In this document: one piece after another, positions 51,412 through 63,265 of the stretch
How the letters are laid out: every line of letters begins with the position of its first letter
Position numbering within the stretch: the stretch's first letter is position 1
Assembly (NCBI RefSeq): GCF_005239225.2
Contig: NC_133289.1
Span: forward strand, 5,277,501-5,341,500
DNA from: Populus alba
Lineage: Eukaryota; Streptophyta; Magnoliopsida; Malpighiales; Salicaceae
Direction of reading: 5' to 3'
DNA: 64,000 nt
Position numbers and translations under genes: made by a program
Notes under the pieces: model-generated
Told to the model about the DNA's origin: nothing
The model's input: only the letters and a program-made list of their open reading frames with translations
Databases searched by the model: none

Positions 51412-52289
51412 AAACAATCGACTGGTGTTTCATGTAAACTAAAACTAGCCTTATTGTCTTTATTTTTCTCATTATTCTTAAGACATTCATCAAGATCATT
51501 ACTATCTAGAGATTTATTAGTGACACCATTAGTACCAACACTAATATTGTAAACATTAGTGTTACTGCTAGTATCAATATTATTAACATTATTTAACTCA
51601 AAATTTCTTGAATTTTCTAGATTGGAATCAATTTGAATCTTCAAATCATCTCTAGTACCATGAATTTGCATTTCAACATCATTAGAAGTTTTTTCTTCAT
51701 AACTTTCACTTATTTCTCATTTTTTCTTCGTGTTGCTCTATCAATGACACAAAGCAAATCAAAGTTTGATAAATTATCATTCTTTTCTCCCTTATTTATC
51801 CAATCATCATTAGACAAAGATCATCTAAAAATTCACCAAAATCATCAGTTTGCCTTTTTGAATTGGTTGTCATTCAATTTTAGATTGCACATTATAAAAT
51901 ACTAAGTCATTCATTTTTTTCTAATGCAGACAATTTATTTATTTTGTATGAACCTAAATAAAAGATTCAAATTTTTAATTTTTAATATTCTTATCAAATA
52001 TAAAACATTAAAAATAATAAGAAAAAAAACTCATCATCTAATGAACTATAATTATACTCATATCCAGATGAATTACAAATGAAGCTTATAACTTAGATTA
52101 CAAACCTTTGTAATTCCATTCATCCCCATAATAACCCCACCTTTTAGCTGAAGTCTTTTACATCCCTTATTGTATTGGCAATCTCAATGTCAAACTACTT
52201 TATTACACTCTCAAATAGACAGGCACTCAATATATATATATATATATACAGAGAGAGAGAGAGAGAGAGAGATTTAAAGGCATGCTCAT
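51412..52289. other. Intergenic DNA between hAT-like element and copia remnant
   Basis: AT-rich, with an Asn/Asp/Ser-rich minus-strand frame (51405-51671) that shows no recognised motif and overlaps the target duplication. A (TA)n plus (GA)n microsatellite lies at 52230-52272. Confidence 0.45.
52230..52272 (+). repeat. Compound (TA)n-(GA)n microsatellite
   Basis: About nine TA units followed by about eleven GA units. Confidence 0.9.
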
Positions 52290-53200
52290 ATACAAAATTT
52301 GTCTCACACAATGTCATTTTTTTAGGACATACTTTCTTTCATTTCCAACCCGCCAACCTTTCTGCTACTCCAAATCCTCAACTATACTCCACTATGATCC
52401 TCTCTTTTCATTCCATATTATCCACAAAGCCCTCTATATTTTTATATGATTTTCATGTTGATGTAGTGCTTCCTTTCAAGACCGTCCCATCCTCTTCCAT
52501 GAATATAGCAATAAAATCTAATATTGCTCATCCTTTCTCTCGTAATTTTTTTTTATCATATGATCGTCTTTCCCTTATTCAAGACCTGATTTAGTTTATG
52601 TTGCTTATATACCAAGTTAATTTATAGATAAACCTAGACAACCACACCTTGAAGTTGCACACAAGTCCTCAAGTATATCATGCAATCACTTGGACATTGG
52701 ATTTTCTTACCCTCTACAGGTTCATTAGAGTTACAAGTATTTTATGATACCAATTAGTTCTGATGCAAAGATATAAGGAGATCAATAATTGGCTATTGCA
52801 TTTTACTTGGTAAAACACCAATTTTTTAGAAGACAAAGAAATAAAGCATTATGTCTTGTTGAGGCAGAATGTCGATCTGTGGCCACTACTTGTTGTGAGG
52901 TTCCTTGGTTGAAAAATATATTGACAAAACTAAGAGTGAATCACACACAACGAATTACATTGTTTTGTGACAACCAAGCTGCTATACATATTGTTTCAAA
53001 TCCTTTGTTTCAGAAATGAACAATTCATATAAAAATTGATTGTTATTTAGTGTGTGAAAATATTTAAATAGGGATAATGCTAACAACTTAAATTCAAGCT
53101 ACAAATCAGTTAGCTGGTTTGTTCTCCAAGCCATTGAGTTTAACACAATTTGAAATACTACTCATAAAGTTAGGTGTCATTAACATACACTCAAACTTGA
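52290..53200 (+). pseudogene. Degenerate Ty1/copia polyprotein remnant
   Basis: Pieces of a copia polyprotein appear in order but with stops and frame changes. First comes the post-integrase region (KFVSHNVIFLGHTFFHF and a FFLSYDRLS-like segment). A piece before RNase H follows near 52640 (KPRQPHLEVAHK), then RNase H at 52789-53030 (EAECRSVATTCCEVPWLK, CDNQAAIHIVSNPLF). A tail follows with TNQLAGLFSKPLSL-like residues. The RT core is largely deleted. It belongs to a different copia lineage from the element at 1-2640. Confidence 0.75.
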
Positions 53201-53203
53201 AAA

Positions 53204-53416
53204 GGTGTTAAAAGAAATAATCTCATCGAATATGTTAAAGGAAATAATTTCATAGAATAAGTTGTTAAATAGTATAATTGATTACTTATTTTCTATTCTT
53301 GTATATGACTTTGAATAATTGTAGACAATAAAGTAGCATGATTTATGTATAAATATATAATCCTAGCATTTTGAATGAATCAATAAGTAATTCTTCATCA
53401 ACTACATTTCTTCATA
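53204..53416 (+). repeat. Probable short 3' LTR of the copia remnant
   Basis: The segment starts TGTTAAAAG directly after the polyprotein tail and ends TTTCTTCA, giving TG...CA ends over about 213 bp, with a TATAAATATATAA motif near 53350. No partner LTR was found in the window, so the ends are tentative. Confidence 0.45.
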
Positions 53417-55726
53417 TTAATGGATAACAAAGATTTTTAAAAGGTGATAATGAAGATGAGATTGGATTTTGAATGAGATAAATTTAGTAGTAGTATTTTT
53501 TTTTTTTTTGGTAGTGAAAAGACAAGGTGGACACTAGATTTGAAATTGAGGGAATGTTTTGTTTTAAATGACATGAAATTGAGATGAGTTTGGTTGAGTT
53601 GAGTTTGGTAAGAAAGAAATGTATCAATCGATTTAGGTTGTTTTGACAACAAGGCCAAAACTATTGACCTACTCAACCCCACTATATGTAACTTAGGTCT
53701 GGTCCAAAATAAGGATGGAAAAAGGTCATCGTACTAGCTACTTTCATCCTTTATATATCAACATATAATGAATAATAAGAAATATTATGTATCAACATAT
53801 ATTATAAGTTAATCATGTATGTATAAAATTAAAAATATATTATTTAATTATGAGGGGGGGGGGAATAAGGAGGCAAATATACTCCTACCTTGAGCCCCAT
53901 GGGTACCAGGTCAAGAAAAAAATATTTTTTTTGGACTGTGTATAGTTTGAGATTCATGAGGTGGATTTAATCAATACCCTTAGATAGTGAGTTACAATTC
54001 TTTATTAATTTTATAGTTTTGGTTTGAAAATGAAAGAAATACATTTTGAATTAATTAAAGATGATTAGTTATCAATTAAAATCAATTTTTTTCTCCGAAT
54101 AATTTAGAAAACGCTTCTCAAATCTCACATCGATCAATCTAATACATTCAAGGAAACAGTTTCTCTAGGTGTTAGCTGTAAAATTCAACCAGACCTTCTT
54201 AACCACTAGGTATACTTTTCAAGATAAGCCATAGCCTAGTTTAAAAAAGATTTCACAGATGAGGATAAGAATAGAGTCCCTTTCTCCACGTCCAACCAAA
54301 TGGTTCGTTTGTTCATGAACTGAATTTTTTTTTATCTTGCTTGGATTCTCTTCTTGACATCAAACAAGCTAGGGATGTACTTCATCTTTCATTTGATCCT
54401 AAACAACTAAACCACAACCACCAGATCATAACCCACAAATCTCTTGGGCACACAGAATTGTATGTATATACTGTGAGCCATTCGTCTCCAAGAGAAAAAG
54501 TGAGCCATGTGGTCTTGCAGCCATCATTACTTGTTGCATGGAGATATCACACAAGACAAAGTCTAATAAATAGGTTCTGTGTCTGGTTTATCTGCTGGAT
54601 TTTTGGTGTGGTTAAAAGGATGGTGAGTAATTAATGTCTGCTTGTGTTGTGGACAAATTTATCTTGATAAATTACCTGCCTTCCCCTTCTTCTAGCCCTT
54701 CATCTCCCCCTAGAAGCCCATAAAAGAAGCTGTGATTAATTGGAAGGGATTTTATTTTAGGTTAGGCGGCAAGCTGAGATAATCCAAATTAGAACCCCCT
54801 TTAACTCTTCTGTTCTTTATAACATTAAACATATGGTCAGGTCATTTTAAAAATACTTCATTGTGGTCTTTTCTAAAATTCAAAAAAGAAAAGAATTGTT
54901 TTGAAAAAAATGTGACTCTAAAAAAAAGTCAAGCTAACCCAAATCATGGTTTTTTAAAATTAACACAAGTTGATATTGTTTTTTTTTTTTAATTTTATTA
55001 TTTAACATTATCTTTTTGTTTAAATAAACTTTGTAATTTTCTTTATTTTTTTTATGTTGGATTGTCTCAATTTTATAAGTAAATTTAATGGATTAACCCG
55101 AATTAGTTTTTTTTTTTTATATAGGGTAGAGTTTTTTTAAAGGGAATATATTTTTTTACAAAAAAGAAAAAAATGTTAGGTATGTCATCATATACAGGTT
55201 TCTTCTTTCATATCTAACCTCTCTCAATCAAACCTCAGCCATATATACATGTTTCTTCTTTTATTTCCATTGATATTCCAATGGAGATATATATATATGG
55301 CCGATCTCGTTCTTAATTTTAGCCATGTTATGGTGATAGAAAGAAATCCCTCTAAAAATCAAAGCCAAGAAAACGTCGTGATTTCTGCAAGTGTGTGTCC
55401 CTTATGATTACTGATAAACTAGTTGACTGTGATACAGAATCACACATGCCCTAATTACAGCACTGGCAACAGCACCAAGTGGGGTTAATTTGTTCTTTTA
55501 CCTTTACCTTTGTAATTGTTAGCTGTAATTGAATCTAGCCCTTCAAAGAGAAGTACAATGATATGGTAATGACATCAGAAATTGCAGTGGGGGGAGAGAC
55601 CGATCACATCAAAGTGAGACAAAGTAGAAACACGGATCCACAAGATTACAAAAGAATCCAGCCTCTCAAAGATAACCATACACAACCAGTCGTTCACGGG
55701 AGACCATTGTTCATGACAAACCATGC

Positions 55727-55757
<31 letters not shown>

Positions 55758-56270
55758 TCCCTCTCTCTCTCTTGCATGTGCATGCAACCTTCTTTTTCAT
55801 TTTGTTCATGATCTTTGCTGATCATCTTACCAAATGGCACATGCTTGCCTTGCTGTATTGTTGCCTCATGCATCCTTTTTTGATGAAATGTTTCCTCATG
55901 CATCTATCTAACAATTCATTCTGGGGTATACGCACTTCTTGAATGATTGATTCTATATATGTCATACAGATATAAATATGCTGCATAATTGAAGAAAGAA
56001 ATTGGCTTCGTCTAGGTCATCATGCATGAATTTCAGATCTCAATGGATAATAGACAAAAGCAAGCTGTGGACTTTCCATAATTAATCGGGGAAAGATATT
56101 TCTCGTGAACTGAGCTTGTAGATGAATAATTTTGTGAAGAACGGATTAGAAGTGATTTAGTCTTGGGAAATGGGATGCTAAAGATAAGAATATACCCTGT
56201 TATATTTAAATAAATTTAATATAAAAAGACTTAGGTGTTGATTTCTAGGTTTGAGCCTACAAATTAAAAA
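53417..56270. other. Intergenic DNA without a recognisable gene
   Basis: AT-rich with homopolymer runs. The 97-codon frame at 54341-54634 has no recognisable motif. A (CT)n microsatellite lies at 55725-55771. Nothing else is recognisable. Confidence 0.5.
55725..55771 (+). repeat. (CT)n microsatellite
   Basis: About 20 CT units with two CCCTCTCC interruptions. Confidence 0.9.
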
Positions 56271-56274
56271 AAAA

Positions 56275-56475
56275 AAAAAGCAGGTTTTTTAGCTGTTATT
56301 TTTTAAAATATTTTTTTATTTTAAAATATATTAAAATAATATTTTTTTATTTTTTTAAAAAATTATTTTTGACATCAACATATCAAAATAATTTAAAAAT
56401 AAAAAAAATATTAATTTAAAACAAAAAATAAAATAAAAAATTTTCAATTTCTTTTTAAAAAGGTTTCCAAAACAC
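56275..56475. repeat. AT-rich dispersed MITE-like repeat (inverted copy)
   Basis: Contains ATTTTTGACATCAACATATCAAAATAATTT, which resembles the reverse complement of the core seen near 22010-22180. It ends AAAAGGTTTCCAAAACACAA. No coding capacity. Confidence 0.45.
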
Positions 56476-56879
56476 AATAGCAAAGACTTTCTGTGAATCT
56501 CTTGAATCTCATAAGACTGCTTGTCAAGTTTCACTTTTTTATTTTTTTTCCTTTTTGTATTTAATCAAATTAATTGAATCCAAAACCGGGCCCTCGTGAA
56601 TTATTTTTTTTGGGTTTTAATTAATTTTAAAAGATTTCAATTTGGTTTAACCAAACCAAAACCAAATTAAGGTTTGCTTTTAGTTCTTAATTAAGAAATT
56701 CGGGTGGTTCTAGTTTTTATTGCCAAAAAAAAAACCTGAAAAAATTATGGTTTGGTTTTTAGGAATTTCAATCGGGTTTTTGCTTCTTTTTTTCTTTTGT
56801 CACTAGTCCTTTATAGTTTTTTTTTTTTTCTAATCCTAGCACTTTAAACATGGAGGATATAAAGTTCATTTCTTGCTTT

Positions 56880-58310
56880 TAGGCTGAGGAGTGCACAACT
56901 CAGATGCCTAACCAAGCTGAGCATATCAACAAGGAGACCGTGGGCTCTTTCTAAGGTTTTTTGAGATTACAACCTCTTTTGCATGTATGAGATTGGGTAT
57001 TCATTCTTTCTTCAAGGATTTGTAAAGGAAATGTTTAAATACTACTAGATAGGTCCAAACCAGCTACATTCAAATGGGTGGATCATTTTGTCAATCTTCG
57101 ACAAGTTTTATAGGCTTATTGGAATTGAGCCTTCGATCAATATCTTCATAAGTTTCTATCATTTGGTTGTTAGCACTAATGATGGCAATGACATGCATTG
57201 GTTTTTCACCTTTTCCAACAGACCCACATGAGCCATGAAAGGAACTCTATGTGGGAAGCCTACACATGTCAAAAATTAAAGGGGAGATGGATGACAGTGA
57301 GGTACAACAAGCCAATCAACCCTAGAAAGGAAATGCAGCAAATCTAGGGTTATTCTCATTGCTAGAGGGTTTATTCCCCTTGATGTAAACTGCAAGCCTC
57401 GTCTAAGCTCGGACAAGGAGAAAATATATGTTGTATTGGCCTCAACTTTGATAGAGTATAAAGTCAATAGAATAACCAAAGTATATTATCAAGTTGCTTT
57501 GCAAAGTAAGTCGCTTACTTATTTTTTTTATTGCTCTATTGCTATTTTGATTATTGACTTCTCTTTTTTTATATAGGGCTAACAGCTAAAGAAAAGGGAG
57601 AAACTTCAACGAGATTTACATAAGAGAGCTTACCAAAAAGAGTCTTTGTCTCTTGTCATGGTAGAAGGCATGCTAAAGAAGTGATGGAGAATTACTCCAT
57701 CATTGTTAATGAACTTTTCGTTCTTGAGGAAACAACAACAGGAATCGAAACTACCATAGAAAATAAATTTAGGTGTATATACTCCTCTAACTAGAGGTCA
57801 AGTAGACTTAAATCCCTCTAAAGTGATTCTAGGCACTACCACCTGCTTTAAAAGGAGAAGGGTCTCCACCCATATAGATCATGGTGTTCCAGTCCCAATT
57901 GTAAAGGCTCCCATGATAGCATTCCCTCTGTCTCAACTTCCAACCTTGCTAGCAGAGGCTACAGCAACCAGGCCTTTTACTCGAGTTATTCTTGAAGGGC
58001 TAAGTATGAGAATACTTTGCCAACCTTACTTTTGATCAAGCTCCCTTCAATTTTCTTGTTGTAATTGATGAAGAGATAAGGCTTATAGAAGTTGTAATTG
58101 GTGGCAGGTCAGGCATTAACAAGGCCAACTTTAAGGTGGTGAGACTGTTGGAAAGGATTCTCACCATCCCATCAAACATCTCTATGATGTTTGATGAGAC
58201 CTATAACCACCATTTGGCTTTAACTAGTAAAATGATGTTTAATGTAAAAAACCTTATCATTCACCTTTTGCTTAATGTTAGGACTATTATTCCTAATTAT
58301 TCCTAACCCT
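56880..58310 (+). pseudogene. Decayed gypsy-type transposon coding remnant
   Basis: Broken frames give segments such as GWIILSIFDKFYRLIGIEPSI followed by SFYHLV and NDGNDMHWFFTF, which resemble the Putative gypsy type transposon domain found in large plant elements (order: Ser/Thr-rich lead, IGIxPS, FYHL, then W.F). Further downstream, frames such as MENYSIIVNELFVLEE and LLERILTIPSNISMMFDETY also look coding but carry stops. No LTRs were identified. The assignment comes from remembered family features and is tentative. Confidence 0.4.
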
Positions 58311-58449
58311 TATATTTTTTTTTGTAGACCTTCATGATGTGCGCTCATTCTAGGAGATGTTAGGTGGTCAAACATGCAATTTCAATATTAATGAACTTGA
58401 AAATCATTTCATCAATACTATTTTTATATAATGTAAAACTTAAAATAAC

Positions 58450-59100
58450 TTAATACAAATAAATAACTTCTATATTGAGACAAAACGTTATTACATAGAG
58501 AGGTCGGCCTTCCATTCTATAATAATTTTGCCTAAAATGGCTATATCAAAAAAGGATGCTATGTTGTCCTCATTTTGCCTAACTTTGGAGGAAAATAATT
58601 ATACCTAACATCTAGTTGTTCTAATGATCATGATCTAACTTCTGATAAAGCAATATCCAAGCTATAAGGTTTAAGTATTGCATTTTCTTTCTTTGTTGAT
58701 AGGAAAGGCCTAGATTCTTTTTTTTTTTCCTGATTTTCATAGCTCATGTTTGTAAAATAATTAAGATTTAGATTGGTGAATGAAAACTGCCTACTTAGCT
58801 TTGAATTGTTAGTCTAGTGCTTGTTGTCTTTCTTTGTCATACCCCTCATTTGATGTTAAATCGCAGCAATCTAAATTACATATGTGTGTGTATTACTGCA
58901 GCGTCTATTTTGAGAAACTTTATGACATCCCTGAAATTTAAAAATCATCAAATTTGATATTCAAATTTTTAATTTATTTCTTTTTCAAGAAAAAAATAAG
59001 TGAGGAAATAAGTGTGTGTCAAGATTTTTCTTTTTCTTTTTCTTTTTGGTTCAATGGTACATGTATTTTCGAACCAGCTTATGCAAGTCAAATGATACCA
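58450..59100. other. Intergenic DNA
   Basis: AT-rich; no gene, transposon end or notable repeat was recognised. Confidence 0.5.
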
Positions 59101-59101
59101 A

Positions 59102-60132
59102 GGCCTTGTTTGTTTCCCGGAAAGTAGTTTCCGGGAAACTATTTTCCAAACTTTCCTGTGTTTGTTTGTCATTAGGAAAGTTGGTCAACGGAAAACAATT
59201 TCCGGTCAGCGGAAAAGACTTTCTAGTCAACGGAAAACACTTTCCGGTCAATTTTAGTCAAAAAAAAAAAATTGACTTGGTTTTCAGGAAAATGTTTTCC
59301 TTTTAGCTGTGTTTGTTTTCCGAAAAGTGGTTTCCGGGAAAGCACTTTCCAAACTTTCTTGTGTTTGTTTGCCAGTAGGAAAGTTGGTCAATGGAAAACA
59401 CTTTCCAGTAAAAGGAAAATTTGGCTTGGTTTTCAGGAAAGTGTTTTCCTGAAAATTTTGAGGGGAAAACACTTTCCGGAAGTTGTGAAAAATTTAGAAA
59501 TGTCATTATTTGCTGATTATATCAAATTTGATCCTCAAACTTTTGATTACTATATATATTTTGTTTTGAATATTTATTTTTCAATTTCATCTCTTAAAAT
59601 TTTATTTTTATATTAACTTTGGTCCTTATTTTTATAATTGCTATTTGTTTTTTTCTTATCATTTTTTTATTGAAATTTTTTATTTATCAAATTTGATCCT
59701 CATTCTTTTGACTGTTACTTATTTTATTTGAAATAATTTATGAAATGTTGATTATTATTATTTTAATTTTTTATTTTTCATTTTTTTAAAATTTTTTACA
59801 TTTGATCCCTATTATTTTGATTATTATTTGTTTTATTTGAGATAATTTATTAAATTATATATTTTTTTCAATTTCATTATCATTCAACTTTTTAATTTGT
59901 AAGATTTGTTTCTCATTATTTTAATAAACTTGAGAAAAATAAAATATTAATAAGTTATTTTCCAGCTGATTTTCCATGACATAACCAAACACTGGAAAGT
60001 GTTTTCCAGTTCATTTTCCATAACACTACCAAACATCGGAAAATACTTTCCCGGAATTCACTTTCCAGGAATTCACTTTCCCCGGAATTCACTTTCCAAA
60101 AGGAATTCACTTTCCTGCAAACAAACGGAGCC
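59102..60132. mobile_element. Nonautonomous element with palindromic GGAAA/TTTCC repeats
   Basis: The left end GGCCTTGTTTGTTT is mirrored by the right end, whose reverse complement is GGCTCCGTTTGTTT (about 11 of 14 matching). The bases CAA flank both ends and could be a 3-bp target duplication. Both subterminal regions are dense in GGAAAGTGTTTTCC / GGAAAACACTTTCC words that can pair with one another. The middle is AT-rich without coding capacity. The superfamily is not certain. Confidence 0.65.
59108..59399 (+). repeat. Tandem duplication of the element's left subterminal region
   Basis: Bases 59108-59196 (GTTTGTTTCCCGG ... GGAAAAC) recur at 59311-59399 with roughly 85-90 percent identity, at a spacing of 203 bases. 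The right end lacks a matching duplicate of this length. Confidence 0.75.
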
Positions 60133-61062
60133 CAAGTTTTTCTCTTGTAAAGATGCGGCGCCTCCCACATCGGCCTCCTAGTGAAGAATTTAATAAAATT
60201 CTCTTGGTGTTTAGGAACGGAGCAAACTTTCTTAGCCACCATGTAACCCTTCGAGGTTTCCTAAGCATTTTCTTAATTTAACTCATTTCAAGTTTGTCCA
60301 TACAAATCTTAGGGAACTTAAATTTGCTCCGAACGGAACAATTTTACCTCAAATATTTTTATTATAAATAAAATTACCCCGACCTGCATATCTTTGTTAG
60401 TAGTAGTAAACAAATCCTTCAAGCTTGAACATGATTTTGAACGTGTTTGATCTCTCCTTCCATCCTAGCATAGAAAAAGTCCTACTTTAAAATTAAAAAT
60501 AAACTATCCTATGGTCTAGGTCCAGCCAGTCTTTATTAGTATTTTTTCCCCACAATTATAAGAAGTTCTTGCTCCAAAAATTTGGATATCACCATTAACA
60601 TTACCTTGAAGCCTTGAAGGAATTTCTTGTGACAAATACATACACAAACGAAGCTTGTCTTTACTTATTTATTAATGTAATCAACCCATTAACGGCTAAC
60701 ATACTTATGAGTTAAGTTCCCATTCTTCCATAAGATTTACCAAACAAAATCCAAATCTTACAATGTGATTGATTGATTAACAAATAAAATACTGATCAGA
60801 ATCTCAATCTTTCTTAGGCAGTAGCTACTTGCTAGGAACTGTAAGTTTTTTTATGTTTCCATGATAAAATCCCACAATCATGCAATTGAAAGCCAGTAAC
60901 CAGAAAACAGCAGGGAATATAAATTAATAATGGACTCATGCATTCGCAAGGTAGGTGCCAACTAGCAAAATTTGGCAGCTGCCTTTTTTAGCCATAAGCC
61001 CCATATATGTTCACGTGATTGTGCTTCTAGGGTTTTTGTTTTCTAGCATCCATCACTATTCC
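60133..61062. other. Upstream region of the proline-rich protein gene
   Basis: No gene is recognised. The last 150 bases lead into the TATA box of the downstream gene; a TTCACGTGATT word (G-box-like CACGTG) lies near 61010-61020. Confidence 0.5.
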
Positions 61063-61070
61063 TATATAAC
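61063..61070 (+). promoter_or_regulatory. TATA box of the proline-rich protein gene
   Basis: TATATAAC lies about 85 bases upstream of the ATG at 61149, leaving room for a short leader of about 50 bases. Position and sequence are both typical. Confidence 0.7.
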
Positions 61071-61148
61071 AACACTACTCTCCACAAACTATACCACTCT
61101 GATTGCATCTCTCTCTTTCTCTCTAACACAAAGTAAGGGAGTGTAAAC

Positions 61149-61745
61149 ATGGATTCTACAAAAATTTCAGCTTTCCTCTTCCTTTGCATGATCTTCATTT
61201 CCTCAGCCGCCCCAACTCTTGACTGTGGTTCTTGTGGCAAGCATCCAAAGAACAAACACCCTAAGACTCCTAAAGCTCCTATTACACTCCCTCCACTTCC
61301 AGTTCCTCCAATTGTGAAGCCACCAGTGACTCTGCCTCCACTTCCAGTTCCTCCAATTGTGAAGCCACCAGTTACCCTCCCTCCCGTGACAGTCCCTCCT
61401 GTGACAGTCCCTCCTATCACAGTTCCTCCAGTGACTACAAAGCCACCAAAGGGAAAGCCATGCCCTCCACCTCCATCACCCAAGGATACATGCCCTATTG
61501 ATACACTAAAACTTGGTGCCTGTGTGGATCTTCTTGGTGGGCTAGTGCACATTGGCCTTGGTGATCCAGTTGTGAACCAGTGCTGCCCAGTTCTTACAGG
61601 ACTTGTTGAACTTGAAGCTGCAGTCTGCTTGTGCACCACTCTCAAAATCAAGGCTCTTAACCTCAATATCTATGTCCCGCTTGCTCTTCAACTCCTTGTT
61701 ACTTGTGGGAAGACACCTCCTCCTGGTTACACTTGCTCTCTCTAG
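61149..61745 (+). CDS. Hybrid proline-rich protein with eight-cysteine motif
   Basis: A single exon of 198 residues. Residues 1-21 form a clear signal peptide (hydrophobic FLFLCMIFI core, SSAAP near cleavage). Residues about 25-112 are a proline-rich domain made of PPLPVPPIVKPPVTL and PPVTV units. Residues 113-198 hold the eight-cysteine motif (C..C..CC..CLC..C..C: TCP, GAC, CC, CLC, TCG, TCS). The protein should be secreted and associate with cell wall or plasma membrane; family members are linked to wall extensibility, stress and cell elongation. A 45-base repeat inside the gene encodes the 15-residue unit twice, almost exactly. An antisense frame on the other strand is a shadow of this composition. 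The gene looks intact. Confidence 0.95.
   Translation: MDSTKISAFLFLCMIFISSAAPTLDCGSCGKHPKNKHPKTPKAPITLPPLPVPPIVKPPVTLPPLPVPPIVKPPVTLPPVTVPPVTVPPITVPPVTTKPPKGKPCPPPPSPKDTCPIDTLKLGACVDLLGGLVHIGLGDPVVNQCCPVLTGLVELEAAVCLCTTLKIKALNLNIYVPLALQLLVTCGKTPPPGYTCSL
61270..61375 (+). repeat. 45-bp tandem repeat in the proline-rich domain
   Basis: The unit CTTCCAGTTCCTCCAATTGT and its flanks occurs twice with a 45-base period, encoding a repeated 15-residue proline-rich unit. Shorter PPVTVPP units follow. Such repeats change copy number readily. Confidence 0.75.
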
Positions 61746-63265
61746 ATCCAAGTTAAGTACACGTTCTTCACTTTACCTGGCTAAAATCACAAAATCTTAT
61801 CCTGCATATTATTTAATAGTTTGCTTAAGTTGATATATATATTGAAAATGGACTTTTAAGTGCTCACGTGTTGCGAAGATGAGCCTATGCGCAAGGATTT
61901 TTGGAAGCCAAAACATTGAAATCATTTCTAAAATATTCACTAGAATTACTAATTTAATTCTTAGCATTGCTAAGTGCCAACAATTTAATCTTTATTATCT
62001 AAGGTGGTTTGCACACACTCAAGAAGAAGCAACGGGGCCAAAAGGCTCGCTCGTCGTCTAATTAACAAAAATTAACAAGATGGACCTCATCGATCCTTGT
62101 ATTAACATGACTATACCTCAATATTTGTTTGCTCTTATCAATGCTAAATTATATATATAAATATATCTTTCTTTTTTTTTGCTTTTATAATGTTTTTATG
62201 TATAGATACAAGGAAGGGAATTACTGGCTCATGATATGCATGTTCTCATGTATGTGTGCAGGTTGCCTACCTGATCCATGGATGATAGATTCGACATGAA
62301 AGGATGTCGAGCTTGATCCCTCTTCCTTTCTCACTCACTCGCTCTCTTTCCTGTTTCTGATGTCTCCTCTCTTTAATTTTCTTGATTGGTATCAATTATG
62401 CTTGGCCATATTGTACACCATTTATTGTTTTTTTTTTTTAATTATTATTGTTGTCAAAGATTAGTGTTGCATGTGTGGTTTGTCTTAGACAAGGAAGCAA
62501 TCAAGAATATGTTTCTATCCCATTTCAAAATCTTATTGGATTCTCGATTTGTTACATAGCGTTTTGTTTTGTGCATCTTTTCCTCTGTCCTTAGTACATT
62601 TGGGCATGTGAAAAGCTGAACTCTTAAGCTACTGAATGTAAATTATCGACACATGGGAATTGCAATTATTCCCGGTCCCAACAATCTGACCCGCTGATTA
62701 TTATTATTCAAAATTATTCCGTCAGCTAACTTGTTGAACTCACAATCTAAGTTATAAAATCTATCAAATTTAAATTTTTTAAAAATTATTTTTTATTTAA
62801 TAATATAATAAAATAAAAGTTACTTGTAAAATCAAGCATCAACTCAATGTTGGAACTTTTGTTTAAGACTTTGATAACTCAATAAAAAGCAAATTAAAAT
62901 AAATTACGAAACTCAATTCATAACCAACTAAAGTTAACTAGCTAAATCTGTGACTGGGGTCATGGACTTAATTGGGTTCAATAATTTTTTTATATAATTT
63001 ATATTTAACTATATGATAAGAAAAATAGTTGCTCGCAAAATTCAGAACCAACTAAATATCAAAATGTTTATTTGAAATCATGATAAATCTCCAAATATCA
63101 AAATGAAACAAATAACATTTCCCTTTTAGAAATTAATAAAATATTAAAGTATAAAATCAAGAGGAAAAAAAAACAGAGAGAGAGAGAGCAAGGAAAATCA
63201 ATAAAAACCTCATCGTAAAGAATCTAATTTGAAAGAAAAAAAATAAATGTAAAAAAAAAGGGGGC
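61746..63265. other. 3' flank of the proline-rich protein gene and intergenic DNA
   Basis: Probably includes the 3' UTR; the rest is AT-rich without a recognised gene. Confidence 0.5.

Noticed and set aside
54341..54634. 97-codon frame starting MDSLLDIKQARD
   Set aside because: No known motif, no promoter or splice context; cannot support it as a gene.
61043..61666. 207-codon minus-strand frame with GG-rich product
   Set aside because: It lies opposite the proline-rich protein gene, and its Gly/Thr repeats follow directly from the Pro codons on the other strand.
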